NCBI GenBank assembly: GCA_902631785.1
Contig: CACOZT010000003.1
Coordinates: forward strand, 1 to 64,000
Length of the DNA stretch: 64,000 nt
Direction: 5' to 3'
Source of the DNA: an uncultured SAR86 cluster bacterium
GTDB taxonomy: Bacteria > Pseudomonadota > Gammaproteobacteria > Magnimaribacterales > D2472
Positions 18,625 to 28,495 of this stretch are shown here, piece by piece. The position numbers were made by a program, and so were the translations under genes. Positions within the stretch are counted from its first letter, which is position 1. Every line of letters starts with the position of its first letter. The notes below the pieces were generated by a model. It did not search any database and was not told the origin of the DNA. It was given only the letters and a program-made list of their open reading frames with translations.

Positions 18625-19302
18625 ATGAACAAAAAAATTAATAAATTGCTTCTACCGAAAGATTGGGAGAGTGTCTTAGATCAGGCGTCTTTTTTATCAT
18701 CAATTGATGCGCCAATAAAGTTTATAAAGAAAGAAATTGAGAAAAATAAAATTATATGCCCACCATATAACGAAATATTCAATGCCTTCAAATACTGTTC
18801 TTTTTCATCAACAAAAGTGGTCATATTTGGACAAGATCCATACTTCCAAAAGGATATTGCAAATGGACTAGCTTTCTCTGCAAGAAAAAATCAACCAATT
18901 CCATCATCTCTTAAAAATATATATAAAGAAATTAGAAATGATGTTGGTGAATCTCAAAATAAAGACGGGTGTTTAAAAAATTGGGCAAAGCAAGGCGTGC
19001 TTTTATTAAATTCATCTTTGACTGTTGAACTTTCCAAACCTGGATCACATTCTTCAATTGGCTGGCAGTTTTTTATTGAAAATGTTTTGGAAGTCCTAAA
19101 GAAAAAAAGAAATCTAGTTTTTATTTTATGGGGAAATCATGCCCATAAATATTCAAAGTTTATTGATCACAAAAACAACTTAGTTTTGTTGTCAGCTCAT
19201 CCGTCTCCACTTTCAGCTCATAAAGGTTTTTTTGGTTCAAAGCATTTTTCAAAATGTAATAACTATTTGAAAAGCAATAATATGAATAAAATTATTTGGT
19301 AA
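18625..19302 (+). CDS. ung: Uracil-DNA glycosylase
   Basis: It removes uracil from DNA at the first step of base excision repair. The water-activating motif is FGQDPYF with Asp and Tyr kept (the next residue is His in E. coli), followed by NGLAFSARKNQPIPSSL. The DNA-minor-groove motif is HPSPLSAHKGFFGSKHF with the catalytic His. At 225 residues it is full length. DnaA boxes directly upstream suggest coupling to replication. Confidence 0.95.
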   Translation: MNKKINKLLLPKDWESVLDQASFLSSIDAPIKFIKKEIEKNKIICPPYNEIFNAFKYCSFSSTKVVIFGQDPYFQKDIANGLAFSARKNQPIPSSLKNIYKEIRNDVGESQNKDGCLKNWAKQGVLLLNSSLTVELSKPGSHSSIGWQFFIENVLEVLKKKRNLVFILWGNHAHKYSKFIDHKNNLVLLSAHPSPLSAHKGFFGSKHFSKCNNYLKSNNMNKIIW

Positions 19303-19304
19303 TT

Positions 19305-20096
19305 TTACAAAATTGAGATAATTTCAGATATTTTCTTAACTTTTTCAACATCATCTTTTTTTATAATTCCGTTGAATACTTTCTTGTCATCAATAGTGAT
19401 AATTTTTCCAAGAATTTTTATAAGATCATTTTCAAGAAAATCATTATTTGCTATGAAAGTACAAAACTTTCTTCTATCAACTCCTAAATATTTCATCCTA
19501 GCGACAATCTCCTGCCCTCTGAAGCAACCTTTTTCAAAAGAGACCCTTTGGTTATCATAATTAATTTCAAGCGGTCTAAACTTGCGAGAATCAGATTCCT
19601 CAAGATAAAAAATGCCATGTATTTTGCTAGCAGCGTTCCAAATATCTAAATTAATTGTATTTTTATTCTCAAAGTCTGGCTTTTTCAGACATATGCTTAA
19701 CTCAAAATCATCATTTGAATGAAAAAAGTGCCCGGAACCTCCTTTTTTATTAATCTCACCAATAATTTTATAATCAGAGATCTCAAAAATTACAGACCCA
19801 AATTTTGCAAACACCTCTAATTCATTTTGAAAAATAGTGACTAAATCTTTATGAATTATTATAAAAAAATCGTTATCTTGTTTTAATGCAATAAAATCTG
19901 CTACAACTTGCCCCTTATGATCACATATACATGACAATTGCAGATTATTATCATCTAACAGATTTATGTCTGATGTAAGCTGACCCTGAAGAAAATCTAT
20001 AACTTTGGTCTGTTCTCCGTTAACCTTTAAAGCTCGCCAGTCAGATATTTCAAGCGATCCAGGAGTTATAAAGTTATTATCAGTAGCTATTTTCAA
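19305..20096 (-). CDS. ygfZ: Folate-binding Fe-S cluster assembly protein YgfZ
   Basis: A GcvT-fold protein that uses tetrahydrofolate to help repair or assemble some Fe-S enzymes. The signature KGCFRGQEIVARMKYLG with its conserved Cys lies at about residues 193-209, and the N-terminal segment FLQGQLTSDIN is typical. The 263 residues are shorter than E. coli (326), with the C-terminal barrel reduced. It is divergent from sdhE, the usual ygfZ-ygfY neighbourhood. Confidence 0.9.
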   Translation of the reverse strand: MKIATDNNFITPGSLEISDWRALKVNGEQTKVIDFLQGQLTSDINLLDDNNLQLSCICDHKGQVVADFIALKQDNDFFIIIHKDLVTIFQNELEVFAKFGSVIFEISDYKIIGEINKKGGSGHFFHSNDDFELSICLKKPDFENKNTINLDIWNAASKIHGIFYLEESDSRKFRPLEINYDNQRVSFEKGCFRGQEIVARMKYLGVDRRKFCTFIANNDFLENDLIKILGKIITIDDKKVFNGIIKKDDVEKVKKISEIISIL

Positions 20097-20130
20097 GTAA
20101 AATTAACAAAATAAAAGAACAGTTTAACCA

Positions 20131-20388
20131 ATGAGCAGAGAAATAAACAGAATTAAGTGGAAATGTCGAAGGGGTATGAGAGAAATTGATTTACTCTTAA
20201 GAGAGTTTTCAAGAAATTCAATGAAAAATCTTGGGGAAAATGATTTGTCCATTTTTGATGAGATATTAAACTATGACGATCAAAAATTATATGATTTTAT
20301 ATTTAAAAATCAGCCTATAGGCAACAAAGAGCATGAAGTTTTTATAGATAAAAATTTAAAAACTTTTTCAAAAATGGGAAACTTTTAA
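20131..20388 (+). CDS. sdhE: FAD assembly factor SdhE (YgfY)
   Basis: This small protein (85 residues) helps attach FAD to succinate dehydrogenase. It carries the family signature RIKWKCRRGMREIDLLL near the N terminus, including the essential RGxxE. The start at 20131 is the only sensible ATG. Its 3' end contains the candidate sigma-E promoter of rpoE. Confidence 0.92.
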   Translation: MSREINRIKWKCRRGMREIDLLLREFSRNSMKNLGENDLSIFDEILNYDDQKLYDFIFKNQPIGNKEHEVFIDKNLKTFSKMGNF

Positions 20389-20405
20389 GCATTTTATTTG
20401 TCTGA
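20377..20405 (+). promoter_or_regulatory. Candidate sigma-E (AlgU) promoter of rpoE
   Basis: GGAAACTT (20377-20384), a 16 bp spacer and TCTGA (20401-20405) match the sigma-E/AlgU pattern GAACTT-N16-TCTGA except for one extra A in the first box. It lies over the last codons of sdhE and 20 bp before the rpoE ATG. It would give autoregulation of rpoE, as known in E. coli and Pseudomonas. Confidence 0.6.
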
Positions 20406-20425
20406 AAAGTAGGAAACATAATTAT

Positions 20426-21001
20426 ATGAAAAAAAATTCACATGATATTGATTCCGAATTAATAAAAAAAGCAAAACAAGGAAACCATGGAGCATTTAAT
20501 ATCTTGACGAGCAAATATTACCCAAGAGTTTACGCTTCTATTTTCTCTTTCATAAAATCAAGAGAGGACTCAGAAGATTTATCTCAACAAACTTTTATCA
20601 AAGTTTGGCAGCAACTAGATTCATTCAGAGGAGATAGTGCTTTTTTTACATGGGTATATAGAATTGCAATAAATCTTGCCAAAAATTTTGTCACCAGTTC
20701 TGGATTTAAAAAACAAAAAATAAATACCTCTATTGAGGATACAGAAATAGACATAAGTTCTTTTAATGACATTGAATCAACTGTAATTCATGACGAGTCA
20801 CTTGAAGAGATAAATGATTACATCGATACACTGCCTGAATCATTAAAGACTGCATTTGTTTTAAGGGAGGTCGAGGGAAAAAGCTACGAAGATATAGCCA
20901 TAATAACCCAAACGCCCATTGGAACAGTTCGCTCAAGAATTTTTAGAGCCAGAGAATCAATAGTTGAATTCATAGAGAAGGAAATAATCAGTAATGAATA
21001 A
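20426..21001 (+). CDS. rpoE: ECF RNA polymerase sigma factor RpoE (AlgU)
   Basis: It directs transcription of the envelope-stress regulon. Region 2 reads AFNILTSKYYPRVYASIFSF and DLSQQTFIKVWQQL; region 4 reads TPIGTVRSRIFRARE and ends as usual at 191 residues. The start at 20426 is supported by length and by the promoter just upstream. Its stop overlaps the next gene, the anti-sigma factor, by 8 bp. Confidence 0.94.
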   Translation: MKKNSHDIDSELIKKAKQGNHGAFNILTSKYYPRVYASIFSFIKSREDSEDLSQQTFIKVWQQLDSFRGDSAFFTWVYRIAINLAKNFVTSSGFKKQKINTSIEDTEIDISSFNDIESTVIHDESLEEINDYIDTLPESLKTAFVLREVEGKSYEDIAIITQTPIGTVRSRIFRARESIVEFIEKEIISNE

Positions 21002-21680
21002 TATAAAAGAGAAAATTTCAGCAATGTATGATGGAGAACTCAACAGTTCAGAAGTTGATGAGTTGATTGAGGTTTTGAACCAGAACAAAGATATGCAAAA
21101 GCAATTATCTCTATATAGCCTTATAAATGTTGCTGCTAATCATCATTCAAACGAATTAAACTCAATTGAAAGCAACAAGAAATCTTTTAAAGAAATTTTT
21201 TCTAATATTTGGTTTTCAAACGGACTTACTGCTGCGGCGACCTTATTAATAACTTTAACTTTTATTAATTATTCTGATTTTTCAAGATTGAACGAAAATA
21301 TCGATTCTACAAATCAAATTTCTGATGCCATCAATAGCAAAGAGGCGCAATTAATTGCTCAGAGATCTGAAGAATATATTACTGACCATGTCATGAAAGT
21401 TTTAAATGACCCTAGTTACATGAATACTTCAAATAGAATTGATTTAAGAAACGTTGGTTTTAATGTAAATTCGAAGGATGGATACTCATACATTAAAGGT
21501 AATGAAAAATTCCAATTGCGCATTGAAAATAAAGATTTTGGACTTAAAAATATAAGATACTGGAAACATGGGAACAAAATGATATATCTTGTGCCGCTAG
21601 ATAATGGAAAAGTTGTAACACTTTACGGTAATATATCTATCTCATCAGCCCGAGAAATTGCCAAATCATTAAATAAATAA
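20994..21680 (+). CDS. rseA: Anti-sigma-E factor RseA/MucA, unusual C-terminal domain
   Basis: A single-pass inner-membrane protein. The N-terminal cytoplasmic RseA domain (KEKISAMYDGELNSSEVDEL, residues 5-24) binds the sigma factor, a transmembrane helix covers about 77-95 (TAAATLLITLTFI), and about 130 residues are periplasmic. The last 80 residues (from DGYSYIKGNEKF to SSAREIAKSLN) recall the C-terminal end of RseB/MucB rather than RseA. No separate rseB follows. The overlap with rpoE implies translational coupling. Confidence 0.85.
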   Translation: MNNIKEKISAMYDGELNSSEVDELIEVLNQNKDMQKQLSLYSLINVAANHHSNELNSIESNKKSFKEIFSNIWFSNGLTAAATLLITLTFINYSDFSRLNENIDSTNQISDAINSKEAQLIAQRSEEYITDHVMKVLNDPSYMNTSNRIDLRNVGFNVNSKDGYSYIKGNEKFQLRIENKDFGLKNIRYWKHGNKMIYLVPLDNGKVVTLYGNISISSAREIAKSLNK

Positions 21681-21693
21681 ACTCTTAAAATTT

Positions 21694-23088
21694 ATGAAAA
21701 TATTAACTAAAAGCTTTTTAATTTTAATAATTACGTCTTCCGTAAATCTTCTCAGTCAATTGCCTGAAAACATTGCGGATTTAGTTGATCAATCCGCACC
21801 TGCGGTTGTAAACATCACTGCAAAAAAAGAAGTTTCACAGAGATCTTCTTTTGGATATGGTGGAATACCAGATGAAATGCTTGAGAGATTTGGAATTCCT
21901 AGAGATTATAGAGAAATGCCCCAACAAAGAAGAGAGTCGGTTTCATTTGGCTCAGGCTTTATTCTTAAAAATAATTATATTCTTACAAATTTTCATGTCG
22001 TTGAGGATGCCACAGAGGTAGTTGTGTCGCTTTCAGATAGACGCGAGTTTAAAGCAGAGGTTGTTGGTGTTGATCCATTGTCAGATCTTGCTGTGTTAGA
22101 GGTTGAAGGAAAAAACTTACCAGTAGTAGATGTGGGTAATAGCGATAAATTAAATGTTGGTGACTGGGTAATTGCTATTGGATCTCCATTTAGCTTCGAT
22201 TTTTCGGTAACTGCTGGAATTGTAAGCGCTAAAGGAAGAAGTATTCAGAATAATAATATTGGGAATTATGTTCCATTTCTTCAAACTGATGTTGCTATTA
22301 ATCCTGGAAACTCAGGCGGGCCACTTTTCAATCTTGATGGAGATGTCGTAGGAATCAACTCTCAAATATATTCAAGAAGCGGTGGCTATCAAGGATTAGC
22401 ATTTGCGATACCCATTAATGTTGCTATAGATGTAGCTGATCAGATTATTAATAACGGTGAAGTGTCGCGAGGCTATTTAGGTGTAAGAATGAGCGAGGTT
22501 GATAGTGACTTAGCAGATGCACTTGGAATGGATAAGCCATATGGAGCTCTCATAAATGATGTTGAGGAAGGCGAATCAGCTGACATGGCTGGATTAGTCC
22601 CTGGAGATGTAATTATTGAGTTTGATAATAAAGAAATTAAATTCAGTTCTGATCTTCCCCATGTTGTTGGTCAGATCAGACCAGATTCTTATGCAAAAGC
22701 AAAGGTTATAAGAGATGGTAAAGAAATTACTCTAGATTTTACATTAGGAGAACTTCCCATTAACAGTGAGCAGTTTATACCTGCAAAAACTCAGCAATCA
22801 TCAGATCCACTTGGACTAAAAGTAGCAGATATAGACAGGAATAATCCATCAATGACCAATATGCCGGAAGGTGCAATAGTTTCAAGAGTTAATCCCAATT
22901 CAGCTGCATCTGGAAAAGTTAATCGAGGTGACATAATTACGATGATTCAGTACAAGGGAAGAAAATATAACGTTTATGATGTAGATTCATTCAATCAAGC
23001 AATAGATAATTTTTCATCCGGCGACAAGATAGCTATCCATTTGATAAGAAATGGAACTAGGTTAATACGTTCTGTAACACTTAATTAA
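21694..23088 (+). CDS. degP: Periplasmic serine protease DegP/MucD
   Basis: An HtrA-type protease and chaperone of the envelope-stress regulon. It has a signal peptide (residues 1-22), then a trypsin-like domain with catalytic His in TNFHVVEDA, Asp in DPLSDLAVL and Ser in NPGNSGGPLFN. Two PDZ domains follow (about 260-345 and 370-464). Length is 464 residues. It lies 13 bp after rseA, so the operon is rpoE-rseA-degP without mucB and mucC. Confidence 0.94.
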   Translation: MKILTKSFLILIITSSVNLLSQLPENIADLVDQSAPAVVNITAKKEVSQRSSFGYGGIPDEMLERFGIPRDYREMPQQRRESVSFGSGFILKNNYILTNFHVVEDATEVVVSLSDRREFKAEVVGVDPLSDLAVLEVEGKNLPVVDVGNSDKLNVGDWVIAIGSPFSFDFSVTAGIVSAKGRSIQNNNIGNYVPFLQTDVAINPGNSGGPLFNLDGDVVGINSQIYSRSGGYQGLAFAIPINVAIDVADQIINNGEVSRGYLGVRMSEVDSDLADALGMDKPYGALINDVEEGESADMAGLVPGDVIIEFDNKEIKFSSDLPHVVGQIRPDSYAKAKVIRDGKEITLDFTLGELPINSEQFIPAKTQQSSDPLGLKVADIDRNNPSMTNMPEGAIVSRVNPNSAASGKVNRGDIITMIQYKGRKYNVYDVDSFNQAIDNFSSGDKIAIHLIRNGTRLIRSVTLN

Positions 23089-23142
23089 TAAATATTATTG
23101 TTTACTTATTTTTGCAGTTTGCTTGTAAAATAGCTGCAAATT

Positions 23143-24930
23143 ATGAAGAACATTAGAAATTTTTCAGTAATAGCTCATATCGATCATGGCAAATCAACAC
23201 TGTCGGATAGGTTAATTGAGGTTTGTGGGGGACTTTCTTCAAGAGAAATGGCAGATCAAATTCTTGATTCAATGGATATTGAAAGAGAAAGAGGCATCAC
23301 AATTAAAGCTCAGGCAGTATCACTTACATATAAAAAAGATGGTGAGGAATATCTTTTAAATTTTATTGATACACCTGGACATGTTGATTTTTCATATGAA
23401 GTATCCAGATCATTATCTGCATGCGAAGGCGCTCTTCTGGTTGTTGACGGATCTCAGGGAGTCGAGGCTCAAACCTTAGCGAATTGCTATACAGCTGTTG
23501 AGGAGGGATTAGAAGTTGTGCCAGTTATTAATAAGATCGATCTACCTCAAGCAGAACCAGAGAGGGTAAAGCTAGAGATAGAAGAAATGGTAGGCATTAA
23601 TGCGTCAGAGGCTCCATTAGTAAGCGCAAAAACAGGTGATGGAATAGACGACTTACTTGTAAAATTAGTAGAAGAGATTCCTTCTCCTGAAGGAAATCCA
23701 AATGAAAAATTACAAGCATTGATAGTTGATTCTTGGTTTGATTCGTATTTGGGAGTAGTTTCGCTAATAAGAATAAAGAATGGGACTATTAAAAAAGGTC
23801 AAAAGTTTCAAATTCACTCCAACGGTCAGTCGCACATTGTTGATGATATTGGAATCTTTTCACCAAAAAAGGTATCCAAAAAAGAGCTATCTGCTGGCGA
23901 GGTAGGATATTTAGTAGCTGGTATCAAGGATATTAAAGGCGCTCCAGTCGGAGATACTTTAATTGATTCTAATGATGATTCAACAAAAGCTTTGCCAGGT
24001 TTTAAGAAAGTAAATCCAAAAGTATTCGCATCTTTATTCACATTAAATTCTGACGATTATGAAAAGTTTAGAGACGCGTTATCAAAACTAGTTTTAAACG
24101 ACAGTTCTCTAATATATGAACCTGAGGTTTCAGATGCATTAGGATTTGGCTTCAGATGCGGCTTTCTAGGAACATTGCATATGGAAGTTGTTCGAGAGAG
24201 GCTTGAAAGAGAATATGATCTAGATTTAATATCAACTGCACCTTCAGTGGAGTATGAGGTATTAAAAACTGATGGAGAAATTTTAAAGTGTGATAATCCT
24301 TCTCAACTCCCGACTCCAAACGAAATAGATGAAATCAGGGAACCTATTGTGAGCATCACAATTATTTCTCCTAATGAATATGTTGGAAACATCATTACAC
24401 TTTGCACTTCAAAAAGAGGCACTCAAAAAGACATGAAGTATTTTGGAAATCAGGTTTCAATTATATTTGAAATGCCGCTTTCTTCTGTAATTATTGATTT
24501 TTTTGATCAAATTAAATCATCAACTAAGGGTTTTGCTTCAATAGAGTACTCTTTGATAGGTTTTCAAAAGTCTGATTTAACAAAAATAGATGTTCTTATT
24601 AATAATAATAAGATTGATGCATTATCAATGATTGTACATAAATCATTTTCTACTTCTAAAGCCAGAGAAATTGCAAAAAATCTTCAGAAATTAATACCAA
24701 GACAGATGTTTGATGTTCCTATTCAGGTTGCACTTGGTGCTAAAATTATATCAAGAGAGACAGTAAAAGCTTACAGAAAAAATGTAACTGCTAAGCTCTA
24801 TGGCGGGGATGTAACAAGGAAAATGAAATTGCTAGAGAAACAAAAACAAGGTAAAAAGAAAATGAAACAATTAGGCAAAGTTTCAATACCTCAAGACGCT
24901 TTCTTAAATTATTTTAACTCGGAGCAATAA
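23143..24930 (+). CDS. lepA: Translation elongation factor 4 (LepA)
   Basis: A ribosome-dependent GTPase that acts on stalled or initiating ribosomes. The P-loop is [10 protein letters not shown] (residues 11-20), the G3 site is DTPGHVDF, and G4 is INKIDLPQ. The unique LepA C-terminal domain ends in [17 protein letters not shown]. The 595 residues are standard. It is followed by lepB after one base, as in E. coli. Confidence 0.97.
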   Translation: MKNIRNFSVIAHIDHGKSTLSDRLIEVCGGLSSREMADQILDSMDIERERGITIKAQAVSLTYKKDGEEYLLNFIDTPGHVDFSYEVSRSLSACEGALLVVDGSQGVEAQTLANCYTAVEEGLEVVPVINKIDLPQAEPERVKLEIEEMVGINASEAPLVSAKTGDGIDDLLVKLVEEIPSPEGNPNEKLQALIVDSWFDSYLGVVSLIRIKNGTIKKGQKFQIHSNGQSHIVDDIGIFSPKKVSKKELSAGEVGYLVAGIKDIKGAPVGDTLIDSNDDSTKALPGFKKVNPKVFASLFTLNSDDYEKFRDALSKLVLNDSSLIYEPEVSDALGFGFRCGFLGTLHMEVVRERLEREYDLDLISTAPSVEYEVLKTDGEILKCDNPSQLPTPNEIDEIREPIVSITIISPNEYVGNIITLCTSKRGTQKDMKYFGNQVSIIFEMPLSSVIIDFFDQIKSSTKGFASIEYSLIGFQKSDLTKIDVLINNNKIDALSMIVHKSFSTSKAREIAKNLQKLIPRQMFDVPIQVALGAKIISRETVKAYRKNVTAKLYGGDVTRKMKLLEKQKQGKKKMKQLGKVSIPQDAFLNYFNSEQ

Positions 24931-24931
24931 T

Positions 24932-25879
24932 ATGTTGTCAGATCCATTATTTATTGTTGGATTCATAGGAATGGCTATATGTCTTATCAGTTGGATAAAA
25001 TTCTCCATTCAAAAAAATGACGTTGAGCCATTTGTTGTAAGGTATATTTCAACAATTTCTTTTATATCTGGTTTAGCTTTATTACTGAGCATTTTCTATA
25101 ACTCAGGTGATTTAGGTATTGTTTTACTTTTTGGATCTTTTATATCATTTTTAATAATGATAGTTGGTTATTTTTTAAATAATACAGAAATAGTTTCCAC
25201 CTCCAGAGGATACTTCATACCAATATTTATAATTTTTATTTTAAGGACTTTTTTGTATGAACCATACCAAATTCCATCGGGCTCAATGGAACCTCAGTTA
25301 AAGAAGGGCGATTTCTTGTTAGTAAATAAATTTGCATACGGTCTTAAGGTTCAAAGAGTAGGCATGCCAAGATTCCTAGTAAAAGATCCTCAATACGGAG
25401 ATCCTGTTGTAATTATTCCAAAACATAATCCTGTTCCATACATAAAAAGATTAATTGGAATGCCTGGAGACGTCATAAGAATTATCAACAAACAAATCTA
25501 TATAAATGGTGAGCTTTTAGAAAGAAAGTTTATTAAATCTGAAGAAATAACTTTGAAAAAAAGATATAGATTAAGTAATGGCGTCATCGAAACAAGAGAA
25601 TCAGATGCTATTGGAGATATATACTCAGAAAACATTGGTGAAGCAAGTTATACGATTAGAAATACTAGAGGTGAAAATCAGCAATATCCACAGGAGTGGA
25701 CTGTGCCTCAAGGACATTATTTTGTAATGGGTGACAATAGAGATAACTCCAACGATAGTACTAAAGATGTAGGATTTGTTCCAAGAGAAAATTTTTTTGG
25801 TAGAGCTGACTACCTTTGGATGACTTGGGAATGTTGGTTATGCCTTCCGTCATTTGAAAAAGCTGGGAAAATTAACTGA
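24932..25879 (+). CDS. lepB: Signal peptidase I
   Basis: It cleaves signal peptides of exported proteins. The catalytic Ser is S118 in IPSGSMEPQLKKGD, the general-base Lys is K172 in PVPYIKRLIGMPGD, and box E is GDNRDNSNDS. The first 105 residues hold about four hydrophobic segments instead of the usual two, so the membrane anchor is enlarged. Its stop overlaps the rnc start by 1 bp. Confidence 0.95.
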   Translation: MLSDPLFIVGFIGMAICLISWIKFSIQKNDVEPFVVRYISTISFISGLALLLSIFYNSGDLGIVLLFGSFISFLIMIVGYFLNNTEIVSTSRGYFIPIFIIFILRTFLYEPYQIPSGSMEPQLKKGDFLLVNKFAYGLKVQRVGMPRFLVKDPQYGDPVVIIPKHNPVPYIKRLIGMPGDVIRIINKQIYINGELLERKFIKSEEITLKKRYRLSNGVIETRESDAIGDIYSENIGEASYTIRNTRGENQQYPQEWTVPQGHYFVMGDNRDNSNDSTKDVGFVPRENFFGRADYLWMTWECWLCLPSFEKAGKIN

Positions 25880-26538
25880 TGTCATTAAAAGAACTTGAAA
25901 AAAGTATTGATTATGAATTTAAAGATATCAACCTTTTAAAATTAGCTTTAACTCATAAAAGTTTCAACAATAAATCTAATAATGAAAGATTGGAGTATTT
26001 AGGCGATTCCATTCTTAACTCATCCATATCAAAATATCTGTATTTAAAATTTCCCAATCAAAGAGAAGGCTTATTGACAAGAATGAGATCATATATTGTA
26101 AAAGGGGAAACACTTACTAAAAAGGCAAGTGAATTAAAGCTTATGCAATATATAGAAATATCTAAAGGAACAGCCAACTTGTCTGATTATAGAAAATTTT
26201 CAATATTAGAAGGATCAGTAGAATCAATTATTGGTGCAGTATTTCTTGACAGCGATTGGGATAATGTAAATAACTTTATTTTAAAATTATTTGCTAATGA
26301 ACTTTCAATTATTGAAGCAGACAAAGAGTTTAGAGATTCTAAAACAGAACTCCAAGAGCTATTACAATCAAAAAAATTAAAACTTCCAATTTATATCACT
26401 ACCGAATCTGATAGCGGCTTTGATTGCAAGCTTGAGTTGCCAGAGGGCTTATTTGAAGCCTCTGGAAATTCCAAGAGGCAAGCTGAAATCGCAGCTGCAA
26501 GGGAAGCTTTAATACATTTAAAAAGAAATAATGTCTAA
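25879..26538 (+). CDS. rnc: Ribonuclease III with altered active-site Asp
   Basis: It cuts double-stranded RNA in rRNA maturation and mRNA decay. The signature NNERLEYLGDSILN gives E36, E39 and D43, E63 is kept, and E115 lies in SVESIIGAVFLD. The position equal to E. coli D114 is Gly112 (LEGSVES where E. coli has LADTVEA). A double-stranded RNA-binding domain covers about 152-219. The gene overlaps era by 8 bp, the usual rnc-era pair. Confidence 0.94.
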   Translation: MSLKELEKSIDYEFKDINLLKLALTHKSFNNKSNNERLEYLGDSILNSSISKYLYLKFPNQREGLLTRMRSYIVKGETLTKKASELKLMQYIEISKGTANLSDYRKFSILEGSVESIIGAVFLDSDWDNVNNFILKLFANELSIIEADKEFRDSKTELQELLQSKKLKLPIYITTESDSGFDCKLELPEGLFEASGNSKRQAEIAAAREALIHLKRNNV

Positions 26539-27439
26539 AGAATATTGTGGTTATATTTCAATTATAGGTAAACCTAATGTCGGCAAATCTTCAGTTCTGA
26601 ATGCAATATTAGAAAAAAAAGTTTCCATAACATCTAGAAAATCACAAACAACAAGAAATAATATCCTTGGCACTAAAACTGATAAAAATAAACAGATGAT
26701 TTTTATTGATACTCCTGGAATGCACATAAAGTCAGAAAAAACTATGAATAAAATCTTAAACAGATCAGCCCAAAGCATTATTGAGGATTCAGATATAGTT
26801 CTTTTTATTGTCCATAGATTAAGCTTTGATAAAAATGATGAATTAATAATCGATAAGCTTAAAGACATAAACCAAAAAGTTTTTTGTGTAGTAAATAAAA
26901 TTGACCAGATTGGAAATAAGAATAAATTACTTCCATTCGTAAAAATGATCTCATCTGTTTATTTATTTGAAGAAATTTTGTTAGTTTCAGCTAAGACCTC
27001 AGACGGCATAGATGACCTTATTTCAATAATTAAAAAAAATATCCCCGAAAATCCTCATATTTATTCTGATGACTTTGATTTGCATAAAAACGATCAAAAA
27101 TTTATTTACTCCGAACTTATTAGAGAAAAAATCATAAGAAAACTTGGAGATGAACTTCCGCATGATACTTTTGTTGAAATTGAGAAAATTAATGATAAAA
27201 ATGACTTAACTGAAGTTTATGCAACTATTTATGTAAACAGAAAATCTCAAAAACAAATTGTTATTGGTTCTGATGGAAACGTTCTTAAACAAATTGGTAA
27301 GCAGGCTAGAGCTGAAATTGAGAAACTAAGCAATAAGAAAGTATTTCTTAAGACTTGGGTTAAAGTTAAAAAGAATTGGAATACAGATTCAGGATTTATT
27401 CAGAGTCTTGGTGTTGGTGGTAACTATGAGTCAAATTAA
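26531..27439 (+). CDS. era: GTPase Era
   Basis: Era binds the 3' end of 16S rRNA during 30S assembly. The GTPase motifs are G1 GKPNVGKSS (about 11-19), G3 DTPGMH and G4 NKID, and a KH RNA-binding domain occupies the last 100 residues (IVIGSDGNVLKQIGKQAR). The 302 residues are standard. It overlaps both rnc and recO. Confidence 0.95.
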   Translation: MSKEYCGYISIIGKPNVGKSSVLNAILEKKVSITSRKSQTTRNNILGTKTDKNKQMIFIDTPGMHIKSEKTMNKILNRSAQSIIEDSDIVLFIVHRLSFDKNDELIIDKLKDINQKVFCVVNKIDQIGNKNKLLPFVKMISSVYLFEEILLVSAKTSDGIDDLISIIKKNIPENPHIYSDDFDLHKNDQKFIYSELIREKIIRKLGDELPHDTFVEIEKINDKNDLTEVYATIYVNRKSQKQIVIGSDGNVLKQIGKQARAEIEKLSNKKVFLKTWVKVKKNWNTDSGFIQSLGVGGNYESN

Positions 27440-28118
27440 TAATGATAATTGCTTCCTTTTGCATCAGAGAGCATATGGTGAGACAAGCATTATTGCAGAT
27501 GTTTTTACCCAAAATAGTGGGAAAATATCTTTTGTAGCAAAGGGAGCCAAAAAACCAAAATCTAAGTTTTTTGGTTATTTAGTTCCATTTCAAAAACTAA
27601 ATGTAACTTATTCAGGCAGATCTGAGTTAAAGACATTAACTAGTATTGATAGAGACCTTTCAAACAATTCAAATACACTTTCAAAAGTTAGCTATAGTCT
27701 TCTCTACATAAATGAACTTCTTACAAAACTTTTGCCAAAAGATGCTAAACATGAAGAATTATTCAATCTCTACGATGAATTTCTAGAAAAAATTAATAAA
27801 AAAAATAATTTGGAGATATCTCTAAGACATTTTGAATTAGATTTACTTGACCTACTCGGATATGGATTTGATTATGATTCCGAAATTGACTCTAATGAAC
27901 CTATCGAACCAGAAAAATCATATGTGTTTGTATCCGAAAAAGGTTTTAGAAAGTCACAAAACTCAAATTTCTGTGGTAAAGATATTATAAATCTCAAGAA
28001 CCGAAAGCTTGAAGATGTTCCCTTGAGATACCTTAAAGAAATTACAACAAAAGCAATTGGTATATGTCTTGAAGGAAGAGATCTTGCTAGCCGTAAAATT
28101 TTTAGATCAATAAAATAA
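27426..28118 (+). CDS. recO: DNA repair protein RecO
   Basis: It loads RecA in the RecFOR pathway. An N-terminal OB-fold (CFLLHQRAYGETSIIADVFT) precedes a helical C-terminal domain (DLLGYGFDYDSEI). I prefer ATG 27426 over TTG 27408; both overlap era. It has 230 residues. pdxJ, which lies between recO and acpS in E. coli, is absent: recO overlaps acpS by one base. Confidence 0.9.
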   Translation: MSQINNDNCFLLHQRAYGETSIIADVFTQNSGKISFVAKGAKKPKSKFFGYLVPFQKLNVTYSGRSELKTLTSIDRDLSNNSNTLSKVSYSLLYINELLTKLLPKDAKHEELFNLYDEFLEKINKKNNLEISLRHFELDLLDLLGYGFDYDSEIDSNEPIEPEKSYVFVSEKGFRKSQNSNFCGKDIINLKNRKLEDVPLRYLKEITTKAIGICLEGRDLASRKIFRSIK

Positions 28119-28495
28119 TGATATTTGGAATTGGTACTGACATAGTTGAAATTAAAAGAATTGAAGACATAGCTTCGCTTGATAAATTCGCATCAAAAAT
28201 ACTAAGTAAGAATGAGAAAGATTTTTATAATTCTTTAACAGATACAAAACGGATAAGATATATTTCTAAACAATTTGCAGCAAAAGAAGCTATATCAAAA
28301 GCTTTGGGGACAGGCATCAGCAGTGATGCTCAATTTAAAAATATTGAAATATTAAGAGATGATCAAGGCGCTCCAGTATTCAATGCACTTAATAAACTTG
28401 AGAATGCTATGAGCCTCTTGGGGATAACCAAAACACATGTTAGTCTTGCAGATGAAAGAAATTATGCTATTGCTATTGCGGTGTTGGAAAAGTGA
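28118..28495 (+). CDS. acpS: Holo-[acyl-carrier-protein] synthase
   Basis: It transfers 4'-phosphopantetheine from CoA to acyl carrier protein. The signature GIGTDIVEIKRIE (residues 4-16) supplies the metal-binding Asp, and QFAAKEAISKALGTG supplies the Glu and Lys. The 125 residues match the family. Its end overlaps the GTG start of adk by 4 bp. Confidence 0.95.
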   Translation: MIFGIGTDIVEIKRIEDIASLDKFASKILSKNEKDFYNSLTDTKRIRYISKQFAAKEAISKALGTGISSDAQFKNIEILRDDQGAPVFNALNKLENAMSLLGITKTHVSLADERNYAIAIAVLEK

